DNA from: Spirochaeta isovalerica
GTDB taxonomy: Bacteria; Spirochaetota; Spirochaetia; DSM-2461
NCBI RefSeq assembly: GCF_014207565.1
Contig: NZ_JACHGJ010000006.1
Location: forward strand, 235,415-299,414
Length of the DNA: 64,000 nucleotides
Direction of reading: 5' to 3'
Made by a program: the position numbers and the translations under genes. Positions 1 through 8,507 of this stretch are shown here, one piece after another. Position 1 is the stretch's first letter, and each line of letters starts with the position of its first letter. The notes beneath the pieces were generated by a model. The model worked only from the letters and a program-made list of their open reading frames with translations. It searched no databases and was not told the origin of the DNA.

Positions 1-333
1 ATTGCCAGGCTGGATTGTAACAGCATAGTTCTTATAGACCGGGATAGATTAAATGAAATCGAATATGTGCCGAGAGGAGGATCCCCGGATAATCTCTTTC
101 TGACTAATTTATATGATTCTAATTCGAATAACATCGTAGATGTAGATGGCGCCCTTTTCATACCTTTCGATCCAATTGATCTGAGAGATATTGGAGAGAT
201 TCAAAGCTTTAAGTTTAAAATCGAATGGGATATGGATGATATCTTTACGAAATTAGAGAATGGAATCTACACTTTGAATAATAATGCGGACGGGACTCCC
301 TTCGATTTTTCCTTTAGTATAGAAGTCAGATAG
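1..333 (+). CDS. 3' end of an unknown protein (truncated by window edge)
   Basis: The frame is open from base 1 and ends at TAG 331-333, giving 110 visible residues, so the true start lies outside the window. The GTG at 67 is internal and is probably not the start. The visible part is acidic, rich in Asp, Asn and Ile, with no motif that I recognise and no membrane segment; it could be the C-terminal domain of a secreted beta-rich protein. Its last 8 bases overlap the end of the convergent methyltransferase gene. Function unknown. Confidence 0.6.
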   Translation: MARLDCNSIVLIDRDRLNEIEYVPRGGSPDNLFLTNLYDSNSNNIVDVDGALFIPFDPIDLRDIGEIQSFKFKIEWDMDDIFTKLENGIYTLNNNADGTPFDFSFSIEVR

Positions 334-1054
334 GTAACCTCTTTTTCAGATAAGCTATCTTCCTGAAAACTTTCTCCATATGCCGGGCTTCTCTCGGACT
401 GAGCGTCGCCCGGGATAGAATATCCCTGAAATAAGCCCTCGTATCGAAGCGGTCCGGTTTATCGAAATAACCGATTCCCTCCAGCGTGTCGATTATGGTT
501 CCGGTTAACCTGTCTACGGCATCCAGCTCCACCGGAATGAAACGCCCCACCTTTTCTTCGCTCTGCCGGTAGAAAACATAAGCGAGAACCTGAACGGCCT
601 GTGCCAGATTAAGCGACGGATTAATCGGAGATGAGGGTATGTGGCAGGCTGTGGTGCAAGCGGCTAATTCCGATCCGTTGAGGCCGTTCTGCTCATTTCC
701 GAATACAAGTGCAATCGTACCTTCTCCTGTCATGGAAGCTTTCTCCGCCAGTTCTTCCGGAAGGTAGGAAAAGCTTTTTCTTCTGTTGCCTCTCCGTCTC
801 GTAATTCCGGCAGCCATGATTGTATGGTTCAGCGCTTCGGGCAGACTTGTGCAGAACTCCGCTGTATCGAAAATATGACCGGCATGTATGGCCATCCCTT
901 TTACTTCCTTCAGGTTCAGCTCAGAAATATCACCAACAATGGCTAATCGGCTGAGGCCCATGTTCTCCATTGTCCGGCAGATAGAACCGACATTTCTTCC
1001 GCCTTCCGGCCGGCAGAGTACAATTTTTATACGATCGAGGAAAGGATTGCTCAT
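326..1054 (-). CDS. TrmJ/SpoU-family RNA 2'-O-methyltransferase
   Basis: 242 residues, a SPOUT-fold S-adenosylmethionine-dependent enzyme that methylates ribose 2'-OH in RNA. All three SpoU motifs are visible: N-x-G-x-x-x-R at residues 21-27, the FGNEQNGL loop at about 118-125, and the proline/asparagine-rich knot motif followed by NLAQAVQVL at about 143-155. The length matches TrmJ (tRNA Cm32/Um32 methyltransferase) better than TrmL or RlmB, and the N-terminus begins directly with the catalytic domain, as in TrmJ. A TrmH-like rRNA target cannot be excluded. It is monocistronic and convergent with the partial gene on its left. The substrate position is inferred from family, not seen. Confidence 0.85.
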   Translation of the reverse strand: MSNPFLDRIKIVLCRPEGGRNVGSICRTMENMGLSRLAIVGDISELNLKEVKGMAIHAGHIFDTAEFCTSLPEALNHTIMAAGITRRRGNRRKSFSYLPEELAEKASMTGEGTIALVFGNEQNGLNGSELAACTTACHIPSSPINPSLNLAQAVQVLAYVFYRQSEEKVGRFIPVELDAVDRLTGTIIDTLEGIGYFDKPDRFDTRAYFRDILSRATLSPREARHMEKVFRKIAYLKKRLPI

Positions 1055-1115
1055 GATTTTATGTATATCATGGAATGGTATTTTGTAACATAAATTTAAA
1101 ATCTGAAAACCATTG

Positions 1116-1143
1116 TTTACGTCCGTGGATAATGGTGTATAAT
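1116..1143 (+). promoter_or_regulatory. Putative promoter of the ABC importer operon
   Basis: A perfect -10 hexamer TATAAT lies at 1138-1143, with a weak -35 (TTTACG at 1116-1121) 16 bases upstream. The ATG at 1142 falls inside this -10 box, so that upstream start is unlikely. The gene more plausibly starts at 1163, about 13 bases after the expected transcription start. Confidence 0.45.
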
Positions 1144-1162
1144 GGTTCCGAGGTCAATAACA

Positions 1163-2248
1163 ATGAAAAAATTCTCAACTTTCTTACTTTTATTAATATT
1201 TCCGGCTTTTATCTGGTCTTCCGGCAAAACAGATCAGCAGATGGATAAACCCGGAGAGGAAGTTATAACCATAACTGATTCATCGGGCAACAAGGCCGTC
1301 TTCGATAGTCTGCCTCAAAGAATCACCTTTTCTGGCAAAGCTTCCAATCTTGTTGCGGATGTTCTCTATATGTTTCCTGAAGCTGCACAGAGAATTGTCG
1401 GCGTGGGTAATACGAACCAGTTCAGCGGACCCTTCGCCGCGGTACTCGATCCTGATTTTGAAGATAAGTTTTATTTTGAACACAGCGCCGGTCCCGAGCA
1501 GCTCGCCGTTTCCAGGCCGGATCTGGTCATATTGAAAAACTATCTGAAAGGCTCTCTGGGAGATCCACTGGGGCAGCTGGATATTCCCGTTCTCTATCTC
1601 GATCTGGAATCTCCCGAATCCTATGAAAAAGATCTGCAGGTTCTGGGGCAGATTTTCGGGAATCCCGACAGAGCCGATGAGCTCATCCGCTATTACAGAG
1701 AGGGTATGCGGTTCGTTACTGACCGGACCGCTTCCCTTGGAGATAAACCGGATGTCCTGTTCCTTTATCATTCGACAAAAGACGGAGTTTCAGCTTTTAA
1801 TACGCCGCCGGAAGAGTGGATTCAAACGCGCATGGTCGAAATGGCCGGAGGCAGACCGGTCTGGGCGGACGCTCACTCAGGAAGCGGGTGGAACAAGGTC
1901 AATATGGAGCAGATTGCCGCCTGGAATCCCGATCAGGTTTATATCGTCGCCTACAAGGAAAATGTCGATGAGGTTCTCGATGAGATATATTCATCACCCC
2001 AGTGGAAAGAGATGAAATCCGCTCAGAAGGAAATGATAAAAGCTTTTCCTGTGGATTATTACAGCTGGGACCAACCCGACAGCCGATGGATTCTCGGGTT
2101 GAAATGGCTTGGGAAAATGATGCATCCCGACCTTTTTGAAGATTTGAATATCGAGAAGGAGGCAAGAAGTTTTTTCAAGGATCTCTACGGTCTCACAGAT
2201 GAACAGTTTGAACGGGAGATTGCTTCCCGATTGGGATGGAAAGACTGA
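1163..2248 (+). CDS. ABC importer periplasmic substrate-binding protein (FecB/BtuF class)
   Basis: 361 residues from the ATG at 1163. The frame extends to 1142, but the protein from 1163 begins Met-Lys-Lys followed by a hydrophobic signal sequence of about 15 residues, and the 1142 ATG lies within a -10 box. It has the helical-backbone substrate-binding fold of Fe-siderophore, haem and cobalamin importers (TroA-like lobes joined by a long helix). There is no Cys after the signal region, so it may be periplasmic rather than a lipoprotein. It is followed by permease and ATPase genes with overlaps of 13 and 4 bases, forming a complete importer operon. The ligand cannot be told from sequence; iron chelates, haem and corrinoids are all possible. 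Confidence 0.8.
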   Translation: MKKFSTFLLLLIFPAFIWSSGKTDQQMDKPGEEVITITDSSGNKAVFDSLPQRITFSGKASNLVADVLYMFPEAAQRIVGVGNTNQFSGPFAAVLDPDFEDKFYFEHSAGPEQLAVSRPDLVILKNYLKGSLGDPLGQLDIPVLYLDLESPESYEKDLQVLGQIFGNPDRADELIRYYREGMRFVTDRTASLGDKPDVLFLYHSTKDGVSAFNTPPEEWIQTRMVEMAGGRPVWADAHSGSGWNKVNMEQIAAWNPDQVYIVAYKENVDEVLDEIYSSPQWKEMKSAQKEMIKAFPVDYYSWDQPDSRWILGLKWLGKMMHPDLFEDLNIEKEARSFFKDLYGLTDEQFEREIASRLGWKD

Positions 2249-3222
2249 AAAAACTTTTTTATCTCTTTCTCATTCTCATTCTCCTGACTGCTTTTTCTCT
2301 TTTTGTCGGACGTTATCCCTCTCCCGGTGTCATGAATCCGAAGCTTCTTCAGACCGATGCGCTCGCATTGAAGCTGGTTATGAATCTCCGGTTGCCCAGG
2401 ATTCTGACTTCCCTGCTCCTCGGTTCCGTTCTCGCCGGTTCCGGTCTGGTTTTCCAGATGATTTTTTCCAATCCTCTGGTTGAGCCCGGTTTTCTCGGAG
2501 TCTCCCAGGGGGCGGCTTTCGGTGCCGCTTTTTCCATAATCTTTTTCGGTTCCTCACTTATACTCATTCAGGGCTCAGCTGCTTTTTTTGCCCTTTCCGG
2601 TTTAGCTTTATCCTACTTTATCGCCAGGAGAATCCGTTATGGCGGATGGATTCTTAGACTCATACTCTCGGGTATTGCCATTTCGGCTCTATTCTCTGCC
2701 GGCCTGGGCCTGATGAAATTCGCTGCCGATCCCATGAGTCAGCTTCCGGAAATAACCTTCTGGCTTCTCGGCGGTTTATGGAGTGTCACCTGGAGAGACT
2801 TTTTCGTTATTCTTCCCGTATCGCTCATATCTCTCATTATCACTTTTCTTATGAGATGGAAGCTCAATATTCTCAATCTGGATGATGAAACAGCTTACTC
2901 ACTCGGTGTCGCACCGGAGAGAGACAGAATCATTTTTCTTTTTACTGCCACAGCGGCCACAGCGGCTGTCATATCCGTGAGCGGTATCGTCAACTGGGTC
3001 GGATTGATCGTCCCCCATATCGCCCGCCGATATTTCAGAACCGATACGCGGTTCAGCATTCCCGCGGCAATGATGATGGGAGCTCTGTTTACCCTTATCT
3101 GCGATACGATCGCCCGGACTTTTTTTTCCGGAGAGATCCCGCTCGGCATTCTCACATCTCTTATCGGCGCCGTACTATTTCTTGTCCTTCTTACAGGAAA
3201 ACAGACGGGAGTGAACCGATGA
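2236..3222 (+). CDS. FecCD-family ABC transporter permease
   Basis: 328 residues, almost entirely hydrophobic helices, the size of BtuC/FhuB/FecD permeases. The conserved region near residues 70-95 (Gly- and Pro-rich, with the family VEPGFLGV-like turn) and the C-terminal G-L-x-V-P-H-I-A-R coupling segment near 256-264 are both present. It forms the membrane channel of an iron-complex/cobalamin-type importer, normally as a homodimer with about 10 helices per subunit. The start overlaps the end of the binding-protein gene by 13 bases and its end overlaps the ATPase start by 4, so the three are translationally coupled. Confidence 0.9.
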   Translation: MERLKKLFYLFLILILLTAFSLFVGRYPSPGVMNPKLLQTDALALKLVMNLRLPRILTSLLLGSVLAGSGLVFQMIFSNPLVEPGFLGVSQGAAFGAAFSIIFFGSSLILIQGSAAFFALSGLALSYFIARRIRYGGWILRLILSGIAISALFSAGLGLMKFAADPMSQLPEITFWLLGGLWSVTWRDFFVILPVSLISLIITFLMRWKLNILNLDDETAYSLGVAPERDRIIFLFTATAATAAVISVSGIVNWVGLIVPHIARRYFRTDTRFSIPAAMMMGALFTLICDTIARTFFSGEIPLGILTSLIGAVLFLVLLTGKQTGVNR

Positions 3223-3995
3223 CCGATCCCATAGTCAAGCTCGACCAAATTCGTTTTCATTATTCAGGCGGAGAGCGGGATGTTCTGAGGCAGTTATCTC
3301 TGGAAATCCGGAAAGGAGATATCGTCGCTATACTGGGTCCGAACGGAGTCGGGAAAACAACTCTTCTCCACCTCATACTGGGATGGCTGAAACCGGAAGA
3401 GGGATCGATCTCCGTCAATGGCAAGCCCATAAGCGAATACGGAAGAAAGGAAATGGGAAAAATGACCGGCCTCGTTCCACAGGATGAGCATATCACCTTC
3501 GATTACTCGCTTCTCGAATATGTCCTGCATGGCAGGTATCCCCATTTAAAATCTCTTGAAGCTCCCGGTCCCGAAGATAGAATCATTGCCCTCGAATCGC
3601 TGAAAAGGGTGGGTATGGATACTCTGGCCGAGCGGCCGGTAACCCATCTGAGCGGAGGCGAGAAACAACTTGTACTCATAGCCAGATCTCTGACCCAGGA
3701 ACCATCGGTGGTACTCCTTGATGAGCCGATGAGCAATCTCGATATTGCCAACAAACGAATGATAATCAATGTATTGCGCTCGCTCAAGAAAGAAGGGGTG
3801 ACCATACTTTTTACAACCCATGAACCGGAAATCGCCGCCACTCTCTGCGATTCGGTAATCCTTATGGGCCGGGATAAACATATCGAACAGGGCCCGGCCG
3901 ATGCTATCCTGACAGGGGACGCGCTTAGCCGAATTTATGAAATACCAGTAGACATCGTAAGCCACGATGGCAGAAAAATTATAATGTGGTATTGA
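3219..3995 (+). CDS. ABC transporter ATP-binding protein (FecE/BtuD class)
   Basis: 258 residues. Walker A GPNGVGKT is at residues 40-47, the signature LSGGEKQ at 144-150, Walker B VVLLDEP at 164-170, and the switch histidine follows in TTHEPE. This is the energising subunit of the importer whose binding protein and permease lie immediately upstream. The last 17 bases overlap the convergent THEP1-like gene. Confidence 0.92.
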   Translation: MTDPIVKLDQIRFHYSGGERDVLRQLSLEIRKGDIVAILGPNGVGKTTLLHLILGWLKPEEGSISVNGKPISEYGRKEMGKMTGLVPQDEHITFDYSLLEYVLHGRYPHLKSLEAPGPEDRIIALESLKRVGMDTLAERPVTHLSGGEKQLVLIARSLTQEPSVVLLDEPMSNLDIANKRMIINVLRSLKKEGVTILFTTHEPEIAATLCDSVILMGRDKHIEQGPADAILTGDALSRIYEIPVDIVSHDGRKIIMWY

Positions 3996-4509
3996 AAAGA
4001 TCCGGCTCATTCCGGTTCATCCGGTTGATTTCAACAATCCGGCATCGGCTATTCCGGACATAATCCGTTCTGAATTCTTCAATCAGTTCCGGTCGTATTA
4101 CAAGAAAAACGTCGACTCTGCAGGCCGCTTTGTCGAGCCGCGGAAGAATGGGATAAAAACCGGTTTTTTTGTTGAGTTCCAGCGGACCGATCTCGTCCAG
4201 AATGAAAGGGGATGTCTCGCTGTCCAGAGCACCGGCGAGCAAAGCCAGGGCTTTTGTAAAACCTTCTCTGCTGAAGAAAAAAGGTCCGAAAACAGGTCCG
4301 CGGAGATCTTTATCCATTCTGGCCAGTTCCCATTTCTCTCCTGACAAAACATTCATGGCCGAGAAACCGCATTTTTTTCCATGGCTATCAAAGACAGGCG
4401 GTGTAATTAAACCAGCAGGAGATCTATTGTCTCTCTTAAGGCGGTCTATAAAAGCCAGAAGGGCGGTTGTTTTACCGATTCCTCTGGGGCCGGTAATAAT
4501 TGTCAGCAT
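3979..4509 (-). CDS. THEP1-like nucleoside-triphosphatase
   Basis: 176 residues. The N-terminus is a P-loop, GPRGIGKTT at about residues 7-15, and a Walker B-like FILDEIGPLEL lies near residues 102-112. That pair of motifs and the length match the NTPase_1/THEP1 family, which hydrolyses NTPs in vitro but whose biological role is unclear. The gene is 8 bases downstream of the MFS transporter gene on the same strand, so they are probably co-transcribed. It overlaps the ABC ATPase convergently by 17 bases. Family assignment is fairly sure; role unknown. Confidence 0.75.
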   Translation of the reverse strand: MLTIITGPRGIGKTTALLAFIDRLKRDNRSPAGLITPPVFDSHGKKCGFSAMNVLSGEKWELARMDKDLRGPVFGPFFFSREGFTKALALLAGALDSETSPFILDEIGPLELNKKTGFYPILPRLDKAACRVDVFLVIRPELIEEFRTDYVRNSRCRIVEINRMNRNEPDLFNTTL

Positions 4510-4516
4510 AAAATCC

Positions 4517-5854
4517 TTATCCCATTCCTCTTGTTCTTTCTCTCAATCTGAAAAGCTCACTGAGCGATTGTCTCAGGCTTTTTGCTCCCAGCCGTTCCAT
4601 TCCGGCGGCGAAAAAGAGTGCCAGGGCCAGCAGAATGGTTAAAATTGAAAAGAGATATACATGACTTTGCAGGGGATCCACTCCGGCGGGATTCTGTAAA
4701 TAATCCAGGAATACACCGGCAAGTGTGGCTCCAGCCGTTCCGGATATACCTGTGGCGAGAAACTGGAGGATTCCGAAATTCAACTGCTGTTCCGGTTCAA
4801 TCATGGAAAAGAAATAGAGTTGGGTCGTATTGTCCGAACCATTGAGTCCCATGGTGGATGCATAAAAAATAACAATCAGGAAAATCCAGGAAAACCAACT
4901 GCCGATATAAGGCACGAAAATAATAGTCGCCGAAGAGAGGATCATCAGGATGATCCAGATCATGAGCATAGGCTTGGCACCGAGTCTATCGAGAAACTTG
5001 CGACTGATAAAACCCATCGATATGGCCCCGAGACTTCCGGCTACCGTGAGGAGTAGGACGTTTTTATCGGACAGGGCATAAACATCTTTGGCGTAGACCA
5101 GAATAAAGGGGCGCAGGATACCACCAACGAATCCGACAGTGAAGAGAGTCAGAAAATAACGGCGGAACTTCCGATCGCGGAATACCGACTTGAGGCTGTA
5201 CATAAGCCCCTGGTCCCGATGTCCTTCGGGCCTCTTTATTTCGGGAAGCCGGGAGAGGGTGAAAACACCCAGATAACCCAAACCGATACCGATGGCAAAA
5301 CTTATCATGTAGCGGCCTAGAGGCGCTTGTTCCCCTATGAAGAAAGCTACAATCAGGGAGCCGAGGAGAATGGCGATATCTGTCAGAATCCGCGACAGCG
5401 AAAGGTAGCTTCCTCTGTCCTCTCCCATGGAAATCTCCGTCAGAAGGGGGGAATAGCTGACCAGTCCGGCTCCGCGGAACATCTGAAATCCCAGATATCC
5501 GCAAACCACAATCCACAAAGCAGTATCAAGGGATCCCGGTTTATCCGACATGGCGATAAAAGGAGTGATCAGGATCGGACTGATGGCAATATACCGGACC
5601 ATCCAGGCCAGAGTGAAAGCCCTGGCCATCCCCAGTCTCAGAGACAGGATTCTGCCGAGAGGCATGATAAAGTAGGAGATATAAAAAAAGCTCGATACAA
5701 TGCCGACCATGGTTTTACTGGCACCCAGCCGGATTATAAACAGAATGATGACATTTCCCGCCAGAAACTGAAAGGAGAAGGTATTGATGACTGAAAAAGC
5801 CAGCCACCAGAATCGGCCGGTTTTTTTTTCTTCCGGGCTGTAGTATCCATCCAT
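4517..5854 (-). CDS. MFS transporter
   Basis: 445 residues with about 12 predicted transmembrane helices arranged as two halves separated by a charged loop near residues 205-230. The family is the Major Facilitator Superfamily; the short basic loop between helices 2 and 3 (Gly-Arg-Ile-Leu-Ser-Leu-Arg) fits. Substrate cannot be assigned. The start at 5854 is the first Met after a stop; no strong ribosome binding site is seen. It is followed after 8 bases by the THEP1-like gene. Confidence 0.8.
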   Translation of the reverse strand: MDGYYSPEEKKTGRFWWLAFSVINTFSFQFLAGNVIILFIIRLGASKTMVGIVSSFFYISYFIMPLGRILSLRLGMARAFTLAWMVRYIAISPILITPFIAMSDKPGSLDTALWIVVCGYLGFQMFRGAGLVSYSPLLTEISMGEDRGSYLSLSRILTDIAILLGSLIVAFFIGEQAPLGRYMISFAIGIGLGYLGVFTLSRLPEIKRPEGHRDQGLMYSLKSVFRDRKFRRYFLTLFTVGFVGGILRPFILVYAKDVYALSDKNVLLLTVAGSLGAISMGFISRKFLDRLGAKPMLMIWIILMILSSATIIFVPYIGSWFSWIFLIVIFYASTMGLNGSDNTTQLYFFSMIEPEQQLNFGILQFLATGISGTAGATLAGVFLDYLQNPAGVDPLQSHVYLFSILTILLALALFFAAGMERLGAKSLRQSLSELFRLRERTRGMG

Positions 5855-5939
5855 GGGACCAGTATAATAATCAATCGGGCGATTGTATATGAATAGATTT
5901 TGAAAAAAGGGATTCCTCTTTTTTCCTGTTTATGCCATT

Positions 5940-6641
5940 GTGATAGGCATGAATTTCCCTATGTTCGGTAACATTGTCAACGCTCTGGCCATCATCGCCG
6001 GAAGTCTACTCGGTCTTTTCCTTTTTCGCGGCAGAATGAAAGGGGAGATGAATGATTCTCTTATCAAGGCGACCGCGCTGGCAATTCTTCTCATAGGCTT
6101 GAAAAACGCCTGGGCGGGCGAGAATATGCTACTGATCATATTTTCACTGGTAATCGGCACTTTTCTGGGTGAGTTGATCGGTATTGAGCGCCGATTGGAG
6201 GATCTGGGGAAATTCGTGGAATCAAAGTTGAAAGGCGATAACATTGCCAGAGGATTCGTAACAGCCAGCCTGCTTTACTGCGTCGGTTCCATGGCCATCC
6301 TCGGATCGCTCGAAGGGGGATTGCGGAACCAGCATGATATCCTGCTGGCGAAAGCTGTGCTTGACGGCGTCATATCCATTATGTTTACATCCACCCTCGG
6401 CGCCGGCGTTATCTTCTCAGCTATTCCGGTCTTTATTTACCAGGGCGCCATCGTACTGGGAGCTGTCTTTGTGAAAGACCTTCTCACCGATCAGGTTATC
6501 GCGAACTTGAGCGGCGTCGGCGGACTTCTGATTGCTGCCCTGGCTCTGAATCAGTTGGAAGTCAGGAAGATCCGGGTCGGCAATATGCTGCCGGCGGTTT
6601 TTATTCCCGTCGTCTATGAGCTGATACTGAAAGCCATTTAG
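5940..6641 (+). CDS. DUF554-family membrane protein
   Basis: 233 residues from GTG 5940; the ATG at 5949 gives a three-residue shorter product that is equally plausible, since neither has a clear Shine-Dalgarno. The sequence shows six to seven hydrophobic helices with the family's small, glycine-rich pattern (N-x-x-A-I-I-A-G-S-L-L-G near the start and the GSMAILGSLEGG stretch near residues 117-128), as in YdfK/YqgA. It is an integral inner-membrane protein of unknown function. Confidence 0.8.
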   Translation: MIGMNFPMFGNIVNALAIIAGSLLGLFLFRGRMKGEMNDSLIKATALAILLIGLKNAWAGENMLLIIFSLVIGTFLGELIGIERRLEDLGKFVESKLKGDNIARGFVTASLLYCVGSMAILGSLEGGLRNQHDILLAKAVLDGVISIMFTSTLGAGVIFSAIPVFIYQGAIVLGAVFVKDLLTDQVIANLSGVGGLLIAALALNQLEVRKIRVGNMLPAVFIPVVYELILKAI

Positions 6642-7915
6642 AGTTCCGTCAGATCGGGCGATTTTCCCTGAACGGCCCGATCCCATCTTTGCAGAAATTC
6701 CTTCCGCTTAAGAATCTTCGCGCCAAGAGCTGTTTTATAGGGCATATGGGGATGCCCCAGGTTCCAGAAGAATATGCCGGCAGATTCCAGTTTCCGGGCG
6801 AGCAGAACCATCTGCAATTTGCCGAAATTGTCGTATTGCTTTTCTCCTCTATGAAAGAAACCGCTGAGGCTCGTATAGGTCCTTCCAATCGTGTAACCCA
6901 GTTCTCCGGCAATAGCTTGATTATGGGGTCCCTCATGGAGAGATACGCCCCATATTCTGAAACCGGGATTCTTAACTTTTTCCTCTTCCGATGCCAGATT
7001 TCTTATCAGTTCTTTATAGGGAGGGGAAAGCCATGTCGAACCTTTCCACATCCTTTCCAGATTTTCCATAACAAGACCGGGGTCCGGATCGATTCTCAGG
7101 CGGATATTCTCAGTTTTCATTCTGCTTCCCGAAAGAATTTTCGCTGTTTTCCGATCGATGTGCAGATTCCTCCAGTCCAGCAGAGCATAAGCGGACTGCA
7201 GTTCCGGCAGAAGTTCAGTTTGATTGATTCTTTTACCTGAAACGGCTATAAAGCCCAGTTCGGCTTGTTTTCTGTAGAAAGCCGGAGACCAGTCCGATGA
7301 ACGATAGTAAGTCAAGGCCGGATTGTCGGCCAGGTTGTCTCTGTGGGCGATTGATAGATTCTCTTCTGTCAGGTAATCATAACTGTCATCAGGAGCGAAA
7401 TCAGTGTATTTCCATGTTTTGATCTGATGGGAAGGCCATGTTCTGTTAAAGAAATAGTTTTCCAATAAGCCGGGATTGATTAGCCAGCTCTCTGTCGGGG
7501 ATTGACAGATTCCCGATTCATTTCTGATCTCATATTCACCAAGGCACAATTCCATTTTCGATGAATCGGTTTTCTTTAATGAATAATAGCTGCCTTTATT
7601 GTCTTTCTCGGTTGCCAGAAAGGCGCCGGGAATCCTGCAGGAGGGGGGAGAGGTCCGAAGGAAACTTAACAGATCTGCAGGAAGCATTGAATCCTCATCC
7701 ATATGCAATTCGGCTAGATTCACTTCTGTTCCGTTTATGAAGCCTTCTGTCAGCTTGAGCTCGATTATCGCACCGGGAGGAAGCCTGTAAAAGAGAGCGG
7801 GAGATGAGGAATTTACCGCCCATTGGTAGCTGTCATCGAGATAATAGTGGATGATGGATATTCCCTCGACGTCCTCGATTGATAAAAAAGAAGCTTTTAC
7901 ATACCCGGTGTTCAT
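6638..7915 (-). CDS. Two-part protein with L/F-tRNA-protein transferase-like C-terminal domain
   Basis: 425 residues, soluble. The last 100 residues or so contain a stretch (Gly-Glu-Leu-Gly-Tyr-Thr-Ile-Gly, then SGFFHR, then NLGHPHM and an ALGAK-containing end) resembling the GNAT-fold core of leucyl/phenylalanyl-tRNA-protein transferase (Aat), which adds Leu or Phe to N-terminal Arg/Lys for N-end-rule degradation. The matching order is the Gly-Gly-x-Tyr-Gly core, the F-x-E-S-M-F-S-R-like turn and the T-P-H-L-x-S-L-G-A-like end. The normal ~230-residue enzyme is replaced here by a longer protein with about 300 unrecognised N-terminal residues. It converges on the DUF554 gene with a 4-base overlap. 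The activity is inferred, not shown. Confidence 0.55.
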   Translation of the reverse strand: MNTGYVKASFLSIEDVEGISIIHYYLDDSYQWAVNSSSPALFYRLPPGAIIELKLTEGFINGTEVNLAELHMDEDSMLPADLLSFLRTSPPSCRIPGAFLATEKDNKGSYYSLKKTDSSKMELCLGEYEIRNESGICQSPTESWLINPGLLENYFFNRTWPSHQIKTWKYTDFAPDDSYDYLTEENLSIAHRDNLADNPALTYYRSSDWSPAFYRKQAELGFIAVSGKRINQTELLPELQSAYALLDWRNLHIDRKTAKILSGSRMKTENIRLRIDPDPGLVMENLERMWKGSTWLSPPYKELIRNLASEEEKVKNPGFRIWGVSLHEGPHNQAIAGELGYTIGRTYTSLSGFFHRGEKQYDNFGKLQMVLLARKLESAGIFFWNLGHPHMPYKTALGAKILKRKEFLQRWDRAVQGKSPDLTEL

Positions 7916-7955
7916 GGAGGTATTGTACCGTATAAGAGGGGAATGTCAGTAAAAA

Positions 7956-7979
7956 AAATCCGCTCGGTTGAGCGGATTT
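7956..7979 (-). terminator. Rho-independent terminator of the small lipoprotein gene
   Basis: A 10-bp stem (7956-7965 with 7970-7979) and a four-base loop. On the minus strand the hairpin is followed by a run of T residues complementary to the A tract at 7951-7958. It lies 17 bases after the stop of the lipoprotein gene. Confidence 0.85.
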
Positions 7980-7996
7980 GAAAATCTGTTTTGATA

Positions 7997-8389
7997 TCAG
8001 TAGGTTTTTAATAAAGTACTTGTTCCCGAGAACGTATACTCTTCATCATAACTTGTTTCCGTGTCATCCCAATATTGATTATACAAAACAGCCAAGTCCG
8101 TATTTGGTGCGCCGTATGGTGTAATATAAATATCATATGCACCAGCTCTCGGAACGATAAAAGTTCCAGTTGTATATAGGTTTTGTAACATTGGGTCACT
8201 GTTATTGAGATAATCTCCAGCTGCTCTATCATATACGTAAACATTAATATACAAATAATCGAGGCTATTATTCCTTACCTGAATCGTTACGTATCCGTCA
8301 GGAGTTAATAACCATAAACAACCGGACAAAGAAAACAGCAATGCGCCGATCGCCAAAATTTTTACTAAAAAAGAAATTCTCTTTCTCAT
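7997..8389 (-). CDS. Small putative lipoprotein
   Basis: 130 residues. A basic Met-Arg-Lys-Arg start and a hydrophobic stretch end in the lipobox LSGC (Cys at about residue 24), so the protein is probably lipidated and exported. The mature part is about 107 residues, rich in Tyr, Asp and Asn with alternating hydrophobic residues suggesting a beta-sandwich (a segment like VTIQVRNNS begins it). No family recognised. Monocistronic, with its own terminator downstream. Confidence 0.65.
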   Translation of the reverse strand: MRKRISFLVKILAIGALLFSLSGCLWLLTPDGYVTIQVRNNSLDYLYINVYVYDRAAGDYLNNSDPMLQNLYTTGTFIVPRAGAYDIYITPYGAPNTDLAVLYNQYWDDTETSYDEEYTFSGTSTLLKTY

Positions 8390-8507
8390 AATTCCTCCAA
8401 AGTGTTTTTATTCTATCATTATATATTCTAACGCTATATTTTCCATTTTCACCTGTAAAAATTTATAAAAAAGACTTAAATGAGCGAACAGGACCCCCGG
8501 GACACAA

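Noticed and set aside
888..1088. Plus-strand 66-residue ORF over the methyltransferase start
   Set aside because: It is the opposite-strand shadow of the TrmJ-like gene; the TrmJ reading has all family motifs.
3979..3995. Sequence error between the ABC ATPase and THEP1-like genes
   Set aside because: The short convergent overlap is common in compact genomes and both reading frames are intact.
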